Source: Gemmobacter caeruleus (GTDB taxonomy: Bacteria > Pseudomonadota > Alphaproteobacteria > Rhodobacterales > Rhodobacteraceae). From it: 64,000 bases of DNA. Each line of letters opens with the position of its first letter. The first letter of the stretch is position 1. The stretch is taken from NCBI RefSeq assembly GCF_008271655.1, contig NZ_VKKX01000011.1, positions 124,001-188,000 on the forward strand, given 5' to 3'. Below the pieces are notes generated by a model. The model saw nothing but the letters and a program-made list of their open reading frames with translations. It made no database searches and had not been told where the DNA came from. Below, piece after piece: positions 55,637-64,000 of the stretch. A program made the position numbers and the translations under genes.

Positions 55637-55739
55637 CGTGGCCGGAATTGTGCCGGCGGCGCAACGATTTCGCTGGCATGCTGCGACATTCTGTCCCATC
55701 TTCACCCCGCGCGCGTCATCAGGTTTTGGGAGGAACCGC

Positions 55740-55937
55740 ATGAACAAGATCGTCGCCCTGATCTGCGTGATCAGCTGGTCCGGCTTCTGGGCTTTCGGCT
55801 ATCTGGCGCTGTCGGCCGGCGTGGCCGATACCGGGCAGATGGTGACGGCCGCGCTGCTGGCCGCGATCGGGTTCTTCACCGGCATGGTGGCCTGGCTGAA
55901 ACTGTCGCGCGGCGGCCTGCCGCCCTTGCGGGCGTGA
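55740..55937 (+). CDS. Small two-helix membrane protein, unknown
   Basis: A 65-residue protein with two hydrophobic helices, ALICVISWSGFWAFGYLALS and VTAALLAAIGFFTGMVAWLK, joined by a short GVADTGQM loop, and a positive tail. It is preceded by GGGAGGAACC, a good ribosome-binding site. I do not recognise a family; similar tiny proteins occur next to lytic transglycosylases in relatives, but I cannot confirm that. It has its own transcription unit after the operon terminator and converges with the transglycosylase gene (four bases apart). Confidence 0.65.
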   Translation: MNKIVALICVISWSGFWAFGYLALSAGVADTGQMVTAALLAAIGFFTGMVAWLKLSRGGLPPLRA

Positions 55938-55941
55938 CGGG

Positions 55942-57861
55942 TCAGCCCTTCAACTCTGCCGTCAGCCGCACCGGCCCGACGCTGCCACGCAGCTTGGCGC
56001 GATAGATCACCAGCGATTCCGCGACCCGCATCACATAGGTGCGGGTTTCCGACAGCGGGATCATCTCGACCCAATCGACCACATCGACGCTGGCGCTGCG
56101 CGGGTCGCCCATTTCGGTGATCCAGCGGCGCGGGCGCCCCGGCCCGGCATTGTAGCCCGAGGCGACCAGCGCGACCGAGGGGCCGAACTCCTCCACCAGT
56201 TTCGCCAGAAAGGCGCTGCCCAGCGTGGCGTTATAGGTCGGGTCGGTGGTCAGGCGCGACAGCGTGAAATCCATGCCGAGCGATTTGGCGGTGCGTTCGG
56301 CGGTTTCCGGCATCAGCTGCATCAAGCCCCGCGCGCCCACCCGGCTTTGTGCCGCGATGTCGAATTCGCTTTCGCGCCGCGCGATGGCCAGTGCAAAGGC
56401 GCGCGAGACCGCCAGCCCCTCGGACGGGATCAGGTCGGGCACCGGGAAATAGGCTTCGGGCAGGATCACGCCGCGTTCCGCCCCCTGTTTGGCCAGCAGC
56501 ACCGCGATATGCGGCTCGTTCAATTGCAAGGCCATGGCGGCCATGCTGGCCAGATCCTCGGGCGTCTGGGTTTCGGCCAGATGCAGCAGGAACCGCTTGG
56601 CCTGTATGCGGTCGCCGGCGGTCAGCAGCAGCAGCGCCGCCTCCAGCACCGAGGAACGGGCGAAGGGCCGGTTGCGCCAGTCGGGCGCGCGCAGCGGCGC
56701 CAGCAAGGCGGGATCAAGGCTTTGCCCCAGCTTTTCGGCGGCCAGCAGCCCGTAATAGGCGGTCTGATACTGCGCGGCCTGCCGATAGGCCGCCGTCGCA
56801 CCGGGGTCGCCCTGCGCCTCCAGGGCGCGGGCCTGCCAGTAATAGGCGCGCGAGGTGGAGATGGGCGTGACCACCGCCGCGCCCAGATGCCGAAAATGTT
56901 TCAGCGCGGTCGGCGCGTCGCCCAGTTTGCGCAGCGCGATGAAGCCCGCGAGAAATTCCAGATCGGCGTAGTCGGCGCCCGCGCTCAGCCCGTGGCGGGC
57001 CGCCACGCGATAGGCCGATTGCGGCTGCCCGTCGCGCAGCAATTGCCGTGCCAGTTGCGCGCGGCGCCGCGCCCAGGCCTCGGGCTGGCCCAGGTCATCG
57101 GCCTGATCCAGCATCAGGCTGGCGGCATCGGTCCACAGATCGCGGAAGATGCGGTAATCCATCCGGGCATGGGCCAGCAGCGGGCTGCGCGCCAGCGGGC
57201 CGGGCACGGCGGCGACCAGCGTATCCACCCCGTCGGCGCGGTCCAGCAGCGCCAGTCGGGCGCGGGCCAGTGCCTGAAGATCGGCGGGCAACTGCGGCAA
57301 GAGCCGCCGCGCCTCGCCGCTTTCGCCCTCCCACAGCAGGCGGGTCAGCCGGGCGCCGGTCAGGCTGGACAGGCCGGGATAGAGCGCGAAAAGCGCCGCC
57401 TGATCCTCGGGCGTCATCGGCAGGTCGGTCCAGGCCCGGCGGGCCTCGGCCTCGGCCTCGGCCAGACGGCCGGTGGCGCGCAGCGCGCCGATCACCGCCA
57501 GCGACCCGGTGCCGGTGCGCGGCAGGTCGCGGCCGAACCAGGCGAGGATCCGTGCGGGCGTCGCCGATCGCGCCACCGCTACCTCGCCCTTTTCGCGCAG
57601 CAGGGGCAGGCCGGGCCAATCAGGGCGGCGTGCCAGAAAGGCCTCATATTCGGTCAGCGTGCCGTCGCCCGCGCGCAGGCGCTGCCATTCGATGATATCC
57701 GCCCCCACGGCGGACGAGGCGGCGGCCAGCCGCGCAGCCTCGGGCCAGTTCTTGCGCCCCGCCTCGTTCAGGGCCAGGCGCAGCGCCCCGGCGGCATCGG
57801 TCTGGGCCGTGGCGGGGGTGGCAAGGGCGAGACAGATCAGGAGGGGGCGCAGTATCTTCAT
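55942..57861 (-). CDS. slt: Soluble lytic murein transglycosylase
   Basis: A 639-residue periplasmic protein. A signal peptide (about 20 residues, ..ALATPATA|QT) is followed by a long alpha-superhelical region (about 25-460) and the SLT catalytic domain (about 475-600): ALAIARRESEFDIAAQSRVG with the catalytic Glu, GARGLMQLMPETAERTAKSL, then VASGYNAGPGRPRRW. It cleaves the glycan strand, forming 1,6-anhydromuramic ends. The ATG at 57861 begins the signal peptide. It is divergent from dapA. Confidence 0.93.
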   Translation of the reverse strand: MKILRPLLICLALATPATAQTDAAGALRLALNEAGRKNWPEAARLAAASSAVGADIIEWQRLRAGDGTLTEYEAFLARRPDWPGLPLLREKGEVAVARSATPARILAWFGRDLPRTGTGSLAVIGALRATGRLAEAEAEARRAWTDLPMTPEDQAALFALYPGLSSLTGARLTRLLWEGESGEARRLLPQLPADLQALARARLALLDRADGVDTLVAAVPGPLARSPLLAHARMDYRIFRDLWTDAASLMLDQADDLGQPEAWARRRAQLARQLLRDGQPQSAYRVAARHGLSAGADYADLEFLAGFIALRKLGDAPTALKHFRHLGAAVVTPISTSRAYYWQARALEAQGDPGATAAYRQAAQYQTAYYGLLAAEKLGQSLDPALLAPLRAPDWRNRPFARSSVLEAALLLLTAGDRIQAKRFLLHLAETQTPEDLASMAAMALQLNEPHIAVLLAKQGAERGVILPEAYFPVPDLIPSEGLAVSRAFALAIARRESEFDIAAQSRVGARGLMQLMPETAERTAKSLGMDFTLSRLTTDPTYNATLGSAFLAKLVEEFGPSVALVASGYNAGPGRPRRWITEMGDPRSASVDVVDWVEMIPLSETRTYVMRVAESLVIYRAKLRGSVGPVRLTAELKG

Positions 57862-58015
57862 GCGCGAAACCTGCCGCATGTGCGCGGCGGGGGCAACTCA
57901 CATCCCCGCCAACCGCCCGCCCTTGCGTGACGCGGCTTGGCAAGGGCCGCATCGCCCGCTAGAGGAAGGGCGTTAACCGGGCGAGTCCCGCCCCAGCCAA
58001 ACGGAGATGCGTGTC

Positions 58016-58888
58016 ATGTTCAAAGGGTCCATGCCTGCCCTGGTCACGCCGTTCAAGAACGGCGAGCTGGATGTGGACACGCTCAAGAAACTGGTGGAAT
58101 GGCAGATCGCCGAGGGCAGCCATGCCATCGTGCCGGTCGGCACCACCGGCGAAAGCCCGACGTTGAGCCATGAGGAACATGGCCGGGTGATCGAGATCGT
58201 GGTCGAAACCGTGGCGGGCCGCGTGCCGGTGATCGCCGGGGCCGGGTCGAATTCCACCGCCGAGGGGGTGGGCCTGATCCGTCATGCGCAAAAGGCCGGC
58301 GCCGATGCCGCGCTGGTGGTGACGCCCTATTACAACAAGCCGACCCAGGCCGGGATGATCGCGCATTACACCGCGCTGCATGATGCGAGCGACCTGCCGA
58401 TCGTGATCTACAACATCCCGGGCCGGTCGGTCGTGGACATGACGCCGGAAACGATGGGCACGCTGGCAAAGCTGCCGCGCATCGTGGGGGTGAAGGATGC
58501 CACCGGCAAGATCGAGCGCGTGTCGATGCAGCGTGCGACCTGCGGCGCGGATTTCATCCAGCTTTCGGGCGAGGATGCCACGGCGCTTGGCTTCAACGCC
58601 CATGGTGGCGTGGGCTGCATCTCGGTCACGGCCAATGTGGCGCCGCGCCTCTGCGCCGAATTCCAGGAAGCCACGCTGCGCGGCGATTTCGCCAAGGCCC
58701 TGGAATACCAGGATCGGCTGATGCCGCTGCACGAGGCGATCTTCCTGGAGCCTGGGCTGGCGGGGGCGAAATATGGCCTGTCGCTGCTGGGCCTGTGCCG
58801 CGACGAGGTGCGCCTGCCGCTGGTCGGGCTGACCGATGCGACCAAGGCGCGCATCAAGGCGGCGATGCAGCACGCGGGCGTTCTGTAA
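58016..58888 (+). CDS. dapA: 4-hydroxy-tetrahydrodipicolinate synthase
   Basis: A 290-residue TIM barrel: [20 protein letters not shown], the pyruvate-binding [32 protein letters not shown] with the catalytic Tyr, and the Schiff-base lysine in [14 protein letters not shown]. It condenses pyruvate and aspartate semialdehyde for lysine and diaminopimelate synthesis. GGAG nine bases before 58016 favours that ATG over 58007. In relatives, as I recall, smpB follows directly; here four genes intervene. Confidence 0.97.
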   Translation: MFKGSMPALVTPFKNGELDVDTLKKLVEWQIAEGSHAIVPVGTTGESPTLSHEEHGRVIEIVVETVAGRVPVIAGAGSNSTAEGVGLIRHAQKAGADAALVVTPYYNKPTQAGMIAHYTALHDASDLPIVIYNIPGRSVVDMTPETMGTLAKLPRIVGVKDATGKIERVSMQRATCGADFIQLSGEDATALGFNAHGGVGCISVTANVAPRLCAEFQEATLRGDFAKALEYQDRLMPLHEAIFLEPGLAGAKYGLSLLGLCRDEVRLPLVGLTDATKARIKAAMQHAGVL

Positions 58889-58914
58889 CCGGCCCCCGCG
58901 CCGGATTTGCCATC

Positions 58915-58938
58915 GGGCCCCGTCTGGCGGGGCCCTTT
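58915..58938 (+). terminator. Terminator of dapA
   Basis: GGGCCCCG (58915-58922), loop TCTGG, CGGGGCCC (58928-58935), then TTT. A perfect eight-pair stem between dapA and the EamA gene. Confidence 0.75.
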
Positions 58939-58957
58939 GCCATTGTGGAAGGGCATG

Positions 58958-59824
58958 ATGACCGACAATCTGCGCGGCAGCCTGTTCATGGTTCTGGCCA
59001 TGCTCGGCTTTGCCATCGAGGACATGCTGCTCAAGCGGGTGGCGGCGGCGGGGATGCCGGTCGGGCAGGTGCTGATCCTGTTCGGCGGGGGTGGCTGTCT
59101 GGCCTTTGCCGCGCTGACGCGGATGCAGGGTCAACGCATCTGGCATCCGGCGGTGGTGCAGCCGCGCATGCTGCTCAAGGCCGGGTTCGAGGTGATGGGG
59201 CGGCTGTTCTACACGCTGGCCATCGCCTTTACGCCGCTGTCCAGTGCCTCGGCCATCTTGCAGGCGACGCCGCTGGTGGTGGTGGCCGGCGCGGCGCTGA
59301 TCTTTGGCGAAAGGGTGGGCTGGCGGCGCTGGTCGGCGATCCTGATCGGGCTGGCCGGGGTGCTGGTGATCCTGCGCCCGGGGCTGGAGGGGTTCAGCGC
59401 GCTGTCGCTACTGGCGGTGGCGGGGCTGATCGGCTTTGCCGGGCGCGATCTGGCGACCCGGGCGGCGCCGCGTGTGCTGTCGAATTTCCAGCTGGGCATC
59501 TATGGATTTCTGGCCATGGTGCCGACCGGGGCTGCGCTGCTGATGTGGCAGGGCGGGGCGGTGCGGCCGGACGGGATGATGGCCTTGCAACTGGGCCTGG
59601 CCGTGGCGGTCGGGGTCTTTGCCTATTGGGCGCTGACCGTTGCCATGCGCACGGGCGAGGTGAGCGTGGTCACCCCCTTCCGCTACACGAGGCTGGTCTT
59701 CGCGCTGATCCTTGGCGCGCTGGTTTTTGCCGAACGCCCCGATGCCGCGACGCTGATCGGGTCGGCCATCGTGGTGGCGGCCGGGGTCTATACCTTGCTG
59801 CGGTCACGCAAGGTCAACGGATGA
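58958..59824 (+). CDS. EamA/DMT-family transporter
   Basis: A 288-residue integral membrane protein with about ten helices in two EamA halves. The first half begins LFMVLAMLGFAIEDMLLK and has PLSSASAILQATPLVVVAGA and FGERVGWRRW; the second has VVTPFRYTRLVFALILGALV and FAERPD. It is a drug/metabolite exporter of unknown substrate. GGAAGGG lies four bases before the ATG at 58958 and only one base before the ATG at 58955, so I prefer 58958. It converges on selD with an 11-base overlap. Confidence 0.9.
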   Translation: MTDNLRGSLFMVLAMLGFAIEDMLLKRVAAAGMPVGQVLILFGGGGCLAFAALTRMQGQRIWHPAVVQPRMLLKAGFEVMGRLFYTLAIAFTPLSSASAILQATPLVVVAGAALIFGERVGWRRWSAILIGLAGVLVILRPGLEGFSALSLLAVAGLIGFAGRDLATRAAPRVLSNFQLGIYGFLAMVPTGAALLMWQGGAVRPDGMMALQLGLAVAVGVFAYWALTVAMRTGEVSVVTPFRYTRLVFALILGALVFAERPDAATLIGSAIVVAAGVYTLLRSRKVNG

Positions 59825-60863
59825 CCAGCGGCGCCGCACCCCCGGCCATCGCCTGACCGATCACCGCCGCCTCGGCAAAGCCGTGGCGGGCAAAGATCGC
59901 CATGACCTCGGGCAGGGTCTCGGGCGCGCAGGCCACCAGCAGACCGCCGCTCGTTTGCGGGTCGGTCAGCAGGGCGCGGGCCTCGGGGGCAAAGCCCTCG
60001 GGCAGGGCCACCTCGGCGCCGTAGCTGGCCCAGTTGCGCCCCGAGGCGCCGGTCACATGGCCCGCCCGCGCCAGATCCAGCACGCCGGGCAGGGCGGGGA
60101 TGGCGTCCCAGTCCAGTTGCAGGCTCAGCCCCGCGCCGCGCGCCATTTCCAGCGCATGCCCGGCAAGGCCAAAGCCGGTGACATCGGTCATCGCATGCAC
60201 CCCCGGCAAGGCCGCCAGATCGGGGCCGGGGGTATTGAGCCGCGTGGTGGTGGCGATCATCCGGTCATAGCCTTCGGCCGTCAGCGCGCCCTTTTTCAGC
60301 GCGGCGGACATCAGCCCCACGCCCAGCGGCTTGCCCAGCACCAGCAGATCGCCCGGCCGCGCATCGGCATTGCGCTTCAGATGCGCCGGGTCCAGCAGCC
60401 CAAGCGCCACCAGCCCGTAGATCGGTTCGACCGAATCGATGGTATGGCCGCCCGCAATCGGAATGCCGGCCGCGCGGCAGGCGGTGGCGCCCCCTTCCAG
60501 AATGCGGCCGATCGTGTCCACCGACAGCGTATTGATCGGCATCCCCACCAGGGCCAGCGCCATGATCGGCTGGCCGCCCATGGCATAGACATCCGAAATC
60601 GCATTTGTCGCGGCGATCTGGCCGAAATGGCCGGGATCGTCCACGATTGGCATGAAGAAATCGGTGGTGGCGACCAGGGCCTGCCGGTCGTTCAGCCGGT
60701 AAACCGCCGCGTCATCGGCGGTTTCGATGCCCACCAGCAGTGCCTCGGGGATCGGCAGCGCCGCCGTGCCGCGCAGGATGCCCGACAGTACGCCCGGCGC
60801 AATCTTGCAGCCGCAGCCGCCGCCATGCGACAGCGAGGTGAGACGCGGTTCAGTCTGGGTCAT
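59814..60863 (-). CDS. selD: Selenide, water dikinase
   Basis: A 349-residue enzyme. The N-terminal GGGCGCKIAPGVL has Cys in the catalytic position that is Sec in some species. VATTDFFMPIVDDPGHFGQI, NAISDVYAMGGQPIMALAL and AGGHTIDSVEPIYGL, then MTDVTGFGLAGHALEM are further AIRS/SelD motifs. It makes selenophosphate from selenide and ATP. The MnmH stop overlaps its start by 14 bases. The pair shows selenium use for 2-selenouridine in tRNA; SelA, SelB or a selenoprotein gene is not seen in the window. Confidence 0.96.
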   Translation of the reverse strand: MTQTEPRLTSLSHGGGCGCKIAPGVLSGILRGTAALPIPEALLVGIETADDAAVYRLNDRQALVATTDFFMPIVDDPGHFGQIAATNAISDVYAMGGQPIMALALVGMPINTLSVDTIGRILEGGATACRAAGIPIAGGHTIDSVEPIYGLVALGLLDPAHLKRNADARPGDLLVLGKPLGVGLMSAALKKGALTAEGYDRMIATTTRLNTPGPDLAALPGVHAMTDVTGFGLAGHALEMARGAGLSLQLDWDAIPALPGVLDLARAGHVTGASGRNWASYGAEVALPEGFAPEARALLTDPQTSGGLLVACAPETLPEVMAIFARHGFAEAAVIGQAMAGGAAPLVIR

Positions 60864-61926
60864 GGTGGGTTCCTGTCAGGGGCATGTCGCGCAGGGTGGC
60901 GGCCAGCCGGTCGGCCAGCGCGGCCAGATGCGGCGGGGTCAGGTCATCGGTGTCGAATGTGGTGGCCGGCGCGGTGGTCCGGGCGCGGTGCCGGGAATAG
61001 CGCGGATCGTAATGCGCGGTGATCAGCGCCTCGGCCAGCGGCACGAAGGCGCCGGTGGCGGCCATGGCCTGCCATTCCTCGATCCGGCTGGCGGCATGCA
61101 AAGGGCGCAAGAGGTCGATCGTGGCGACCAGCCGCGCGGGATCGGCGGTCAGATCGGCATAGGTGCGCGCCAGATAGGTGGCGCGGGCCGCGACGGGGGC
61201 GCGGATCTCCAGCCGCGGTGCCGCCACCATGGCGCGCCAGAGCCGGGGCGGCAGGCGGCACTGGCCGACCTTGGCGCTTTCGGCCTCGATCACCACGGGG
61301 CGCCTGGGGTCAAGCCCGGCCAGCGCCAGCGCCAGCCGCCCCTCAAAGCCGCGTTGCCCGGGCTGCGCGCCCCTCTGGCCGAACAGCGACCCGCGATGAT
61401 GGGCCAGCCCCTCCAGGTCGATCACCTGCACGCCGCGCGCGGCCAACAGGCCCAGAAGCTCGGTCTTGGCCGTGCCGGTATTGCCGTCCAGCAATACGAC
61501 CGGCGCCGGCAGCGGATCGTCATACAGCGCCTTCACCACCAGCCCGCGCCAGGCCTTGTAGCCACCGGCCAGCGTTTCGACCCGCCAGCCGATCTGCGAC
61601 AGGATCGTCGCGAAAGACCCCGATCTTTGCCCGCCGCGCCAGCAATAGACCAGCGGCCGCCAGCCGCCCGGCTTGTCGGCCAGCGGCCCCTGCAAATGCC
61701 GCGCGACATTCTGCGCCACCAGCGCGCCACCGATCTTGCGGGCCGAGAACGGCGAGACCTGCTTGTAGATCGTGCCCACCCGGGCGCGTTCGGCATCGTC
61801 CAGCACCGGCAGGCTGATCGCGCCGGGCAGGTGGTCTTCGGCATATTCGGCGGGGGCGCGGGCGTCGATGATGTCATCGAAGCCCTGCGCGGCAAGATCG
61901 GTCAACTGGTGCAACGTGATGGCCAT
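60850..61926 (-). CDS. mnmH: tRNA 2-selenouridine(34) synthase
   Basis: A 358-residue protein. The N-terminal rhodanese domain (1-130) has DARAPAEYAEDHLPGAISLP and the active Cys in LVYCWRGGQRSGS. The C-terminal P-loop domain has LDGNTGTAKTELLGLLA, a variant of GxTGxGKT with Ala before Lys, and HHRGSLFG. It replaces sulfur by selenium in 2-thiouridine at wobble position 34 through a geranylated intermediate. I use the ATG at 61926; a TTG six bases upstream is possible. It is upstream of selD in one operon. Confidence 0.95.
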   Translation of the reverse strand: MAITLHQLTDLAAQGFDDIIDARAPAEYAEDHLPGAISLPVLDDAERARVGTIYKQVSPFSARKIGGALVAQNVARHLQGPLADKPGGWRPLVYCWRGGQRSGSFATILSQIGWRVETLAGGYKAWRGLVVKALYDDPLPAPVVLLDGNTGTAKTELLGLLAARGVQVIDLEGLAHHRGSLFGQRGAQPGQRGFEGRLALALAGLDPRRPVVIEAESAKVGQCRLPPRLWRAMVAAPRLEIRAPVAARATYLARTYADLTADPARLVATIDLLRPLHAASRIEEWQAMAATGAFVPLAEALITAHYDPRYSRHRARTTAPATTFDTDDLTPPHLAALADRLAATLRDMPLTGTHHDPD

Positions 61927-61967
61927 CTGCAAGGCTTAGCCCGACGACCCGCGGCCGGAAAGGGGCT

Positions 61968-62408
61968 TTACGCCCGGTCGGCGCCCGAGGTCTGGTCGAT
62001 GCGCACCTGGCGCAGCGCCTCGACCAGCAGCGCGGTCAGCAGGCCGAAGCTGAGAAAGCCATTCGCCGCCGCCATGCCCCCCAGCAGCCGCCATTCCAGC
62101 GGAAGCAGCAGATCGCCAAAGCCCAGGGTGGTAAAGGTGACCAGCGCGAAATAGACCGATTGTTCCAGCGTGGCAAAGACCCCCAGCAGGTGAAAGGCAA
62201 AGGCCCAGAGCCAGACCCCGACGGTGATCGTGCCCAGCACCCAGAGCAGGACCGCTGCGATGACCAGCAGCAGCTTGGGCCGGTGTGGCGGCGCGCGCAG
62301 CCAGTCGCGCATCGAGGCAAGCGCAAGCTCCACCCCCATGGCCGAGGCGGCGCCGATCAGGATCGTGGTGGTCAGCAGGGCCGAGCCGAGGGCGATTTGC
62401 AGGAACAT
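61968..62408 (-). CDS. Two-pore-helix K+ channel-like protein
   Basis: A ~146-residue protein with about four hydrophobic segments and the pore signature TFTTLGFGD, a TxGFGD potassium selectivity filter. The segments are [59 protein letters not shown] and [20 protein letters not shown]. It belongs to the Ion_trans_2-type channel family; no RCK/TrkA-N regulatory domain follows. AAGGCGG before the ATG at 62408 is better than the context of the ATG at 62423, though both are possible. Ion selectivity is inferred from the filter only. Confidence 0.82.
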   Translation of the reverse strand: MFLQIALGSALLTTTILIGAASAMGVELALASMRDWLRAPPHRPKLLLVIAAVLLWVLGTITVGVWLWAFAFHLLGVFATLEQSVYFALVTFTTLGFGDLLLPLEWRLLGGMAAANGFLSFGLLTALLVEALRQVRIDQTSGADRA

Positions 62409-62490
62409 GCCGCCTTGTGCCATGCAGTGCGGCGCAGGAAAAGCACCCGATCTGGACTTTTCGCCGGACAGGCCCTATCTCTGCGCGACC

Positions 62491-62970
62491 ATGGCCGAAA
62501 AATCCGACCCCAATTCCAGACTGATCGCCGAAAACCGCCGGGCGCGCTTTGATTATCATATCGAAAGCGACCTTGAGGCGGGGGTCATGCTGCTGGGATC
62601 CGAGGTCAAGTCGCTGCGGCAGGGCGGGTCCAATCTGGGCGAAAGCTATGCCAGCGTGGAGGGCGGGGAACTGTGGCTGATCAACAGCTATGTCGCCCCC
62701 TATCGCGAGGCAAAGACCTGGGGCCATGAGGAGCGGCGCAAGCGCAAGCTGCTGGTGTCCAAGCGGGAACTGGCGCGCCTGTGGAACGCCACCGCGCGCG
62801 AGGGCATGACCATCGTGCCGATGAAATGGTATTTCAACGAACGCGGCATCGTGAAGATCAAGCTGGGCGTGGCCAAGGGCAAGAAGCTGGCCGACAAGCG
62901 CGAGACCAGCGCGCAGCGCGACTGGGGCCGCCAGAAGCAGCGCCTGCTGAAACACGGCGCCCGGGAATAG
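62491..62970 (+). CDS. smpB: SsrA-binding protein SmpB
   Basis: A 159-residue OB-fold protein: [59 protein letters not shown] and the basic C-terminal tail [15 protein letters not shown], which mimics tRNA in the ribosome. It brings tmRNA to stalled ribosomes for rescue. No clear Shine-Dalgarno sequence precedes the ATG at 62491; the start is fixed by the family N-terminus. ssrA is not in the window. Confidence 0.96.
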   Translation: MAEKSDPNSRLIAENRRARFDYHIESDLEAGVMLLGSEVKSLRQGGSNLGESYASVEGGELWLINSYVAPYREAKTWGHEERRKRKLLVSKRELARLWNATAREGMTIVPMKWYFNERGIVKIKLGVAKGKKLADKRETSAQRDWGRQKQRLLKHGARE

Positions 62971-62978
62971 GGCGCGCG

Positions 62979-63001
62979 GCGATTTTTCGTCGAAAAATCG
63001 C
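62979..63001 (+). terminator. AT-rich perfect palindrome after smpB
   Basis: GCGATTTTTCG-T-CGAAAAATCGC, 23 bases, 11-base arms with a single central T, nine bases after the smpB stop. Hairpin plus internal T-run fits a terminator. It is near-identical in design to 24675-24695. Confidence 0.7.
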
Positions 63002-63111
63002 GACCCGGGCCCTGCCGTTCTGCCCATCCTGTTAGCGCCGGACATGACCTTGGCGCTTGTCTGGCCTTCCGCCTGTGGTAAAGCGGTTCCCGATCACAGG
63101 AGGAGCCGCCG

Positions 63112-63972
63112 ATGACTTCCCCCCCCAAGGACGATCCGAAGACGCTGGTCTCGACCGACTGGCTGGCCGCCCATATGCGCGACCCCGATCTGCGCATTCT
63201 GGATGCGAGCTGGTATCTGCCCGCCATGAACCGCGACGCGAAGGCGGAATATGCCGCCGGGCATATCCCCGGCGCGCGGTTCTTCGATATCGACGAGATC
63301 AGCGACCAGCGGTCGGAACTGCCGCATATGGCGCCGCCGGTCGAGAAATTCATTGCCCGGATGCGCGCCATGGGTGTGGGCGACGGGCATCAGGTCGTGG
63401 TCTATGACGGGCAGGGCCTGTTCTCGGCGGCGCGGGTCTGGTGGACCTTCCGCCTGATGGGCAAGACCGATGTCGCTGTGCTGGATGGCGGTCTGCCGAA
63501 ATGGAAGGCCGAGGGCCGCGATCTGGAAGACATGGCGCCGATCGTCCGCGACCGCCACATGACGGTCAGCCGGCAGGCCGGGCTGGTCAAGGACGTGACG
63601 CAGGTCGCGCATGCCTCCAAGCTGGGCCTGGCCGAGATCATCGACGCCCGCCCCGCCCCCCGCTTTCGCGGCGAGGCGGAGGAGCCGCGCCCCGGGCTGC
63701 GCGCCGGCCATATTCCCGGCTCGCGCAATGTGCCCTTTGGCGAGGTGCTGAACCCCGATGGCACGATGAAGGATCCGGCCGCCCTGCGCGCCGTGTTCGA
63801 GGCGGCGGGGGTCGATCTGGCCAAGCCCGCCATCACCACCTGCGGCTCGGGCGTCACCGCCGCCGTTCTGGCCCTGGCGCTGGAGCGGGTGGGCCACCGC
63901 AATTGGGCGCTCTATGACGGCTCCTGGGCCGAATGGGGCATGTATGAAGATCTGAAGGTCGCGAAAGGGTAA
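63112..63972 (+). CDS. sseA: 3-mercaptopyruvate sulfurtransferase
   Basis: A 286-residue two-domain rhodanese protein. The N-terminal domain has [20 protein letters not shown] and [18 protein letters not shown]; the C-terminal domain has the active loop [16 protein letters not shown] with Cys near residue 244. CGSGVT is the mercaptopyruvate-type loop, distinct from CRxGxR of thiosulfate enzymes. It transfers sulfur from 3-mercaptopyruvate to acceptors such as thioredoxin or cyanide. GGAGGAG precedes the ATG. An aminotransferase-like start follows by four bases. Confidence 0.95.
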   Translation: MTSPPKDDPKTLVSTDWLAAHMRDPDLRILDASWYLPAMNRDAKAEYAAGHIPGARFFDIDEISDQRSELPHMAPPVEKFIARMRAMGVGDGHQVVVYDGQGLFSAARVWWTFRLMGKTDVAVLDGGLPKWKAEGRDLEDMAPIVRDRHMTVSRQAGLVKDVTQVAHASKLGLAEIIDARPAPRFRGEAEEPRPGLRAGHIPGSRNVPFGEVLNPDGTMKDPAALRAVFEAAGVDLAKPAITTCGSGVTAAVLALALERVGHRNWALYDGSWAEWGMYEDLKVAKG

Positions 63973-63976
63973 GGCG

Positions 63977-64000
63977 ATGTTCGAGGCGTTGAAGGCGCAG
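63977..64000 (+). CDS. Start of next gene, tentatively an aromatic amino-acid aminotransferase
   Basis: Eight codons read MFEALKAQ before the window ends. AAGGCG lies just upstream and the ATG is four bases after the sseA stop. The sequence resembles the opening of aspartate/aromatic aminotransferases (MFE.LK.QP), which are neighbours of sseA in relatives and would supply 3-mercaptopyruvate from cysteine. Too short to be sure. Confidence 0.4.

Overview
The window is a gene-dense, GC-rich alphaproteobacterial chromosome segment, most likely from the family Rhodobacteraceae (a Paracoccus/Rhodobacter-like organism). The evidence is an F1 ATP synthase operon in the order atpHAGDC without F0 genes, a Hint-domain protein of the roseobacter/rhodobacter type, the HisC-TyrC pair, DUF2125, COG3146 and H-type lectin proteins, and short intergenic repeats that I associate with this family. 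I saw no rRNA, tRNA, CRISPR array, insertion sequence, integrase or phage gene. Only one gene-free stretch exceeds 300 bases (18942-19313, in front of atpH).

Layout. 1-2001: iron/heme operon on the minus strand (47-residue peptide, HemP, imelysin, Bfd, Bfr). 2242-5819: LpxR-like outer-membrane enzyme, Hint protein, ribosomal protein S4 and a YqhA-type membrane protein. 5934-8895: HisC, prephenate/arogenate dehydrogenase and an extensin-like protein. 8988-11733: a MotA/ExbB-like plus MotB/OmpA-like pair with a very long coiled coil. 11798-18941: ChaC, DUF2125, M23 peptidase, ClpA, GloB, methyltransferase and L,D-transpeptidase. 19314-24167: F1 ATPase. 24302-39385: mostly housekeeping enzymes (H-lectin, Prs, threonine aldolase, RibF, a PhaJ-like hydratase, Mn-pyrophosphatase, RsmD, ferredoxin reductase, peroxiredoxin, PhhB, GST, GDPD, RidA). 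39474-42702: a type I secretion ABC transporter and its adaptor. 42878-44249: MlaA and MlaC. 44294-46932: a hybrid histidine kinase and an OmpR-type regulator. 47150-55579: a seven-gene operon with two acyl-CoA-type ligases enclosing a complete branched-chain-type ABC importer. 55740-64000: small membrane protein, lytic transglycosylase, DapA, EamA exporter, SelD, MnmH, K+-channel-like protein, SmpB, SseA and the first codons of a further gene.

Most integrated unit. The divergent block 44294-55579 looks like a regulated uptake-and-activation system for an organic acid. A soluble two-component pair faces the ligase/importer operon across a 217-bp gap that holds nested perfect inverted repeats. 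The substrate-binding-protein gene is bracketed by two strong hairpins, as expected when this subunit is made in excess. The substrate is not evident from sequence.

Other points. A family-specific repeat occurs three times, once inside the liv operon just ahead of livM. Two near-identical AT-rich palindromes act as probable terminators. Promoter/operator candidates precede the iron operon, rpsD and the PhaJ-like gene. All functions were assigned by reading protein motifs; no database search was run.
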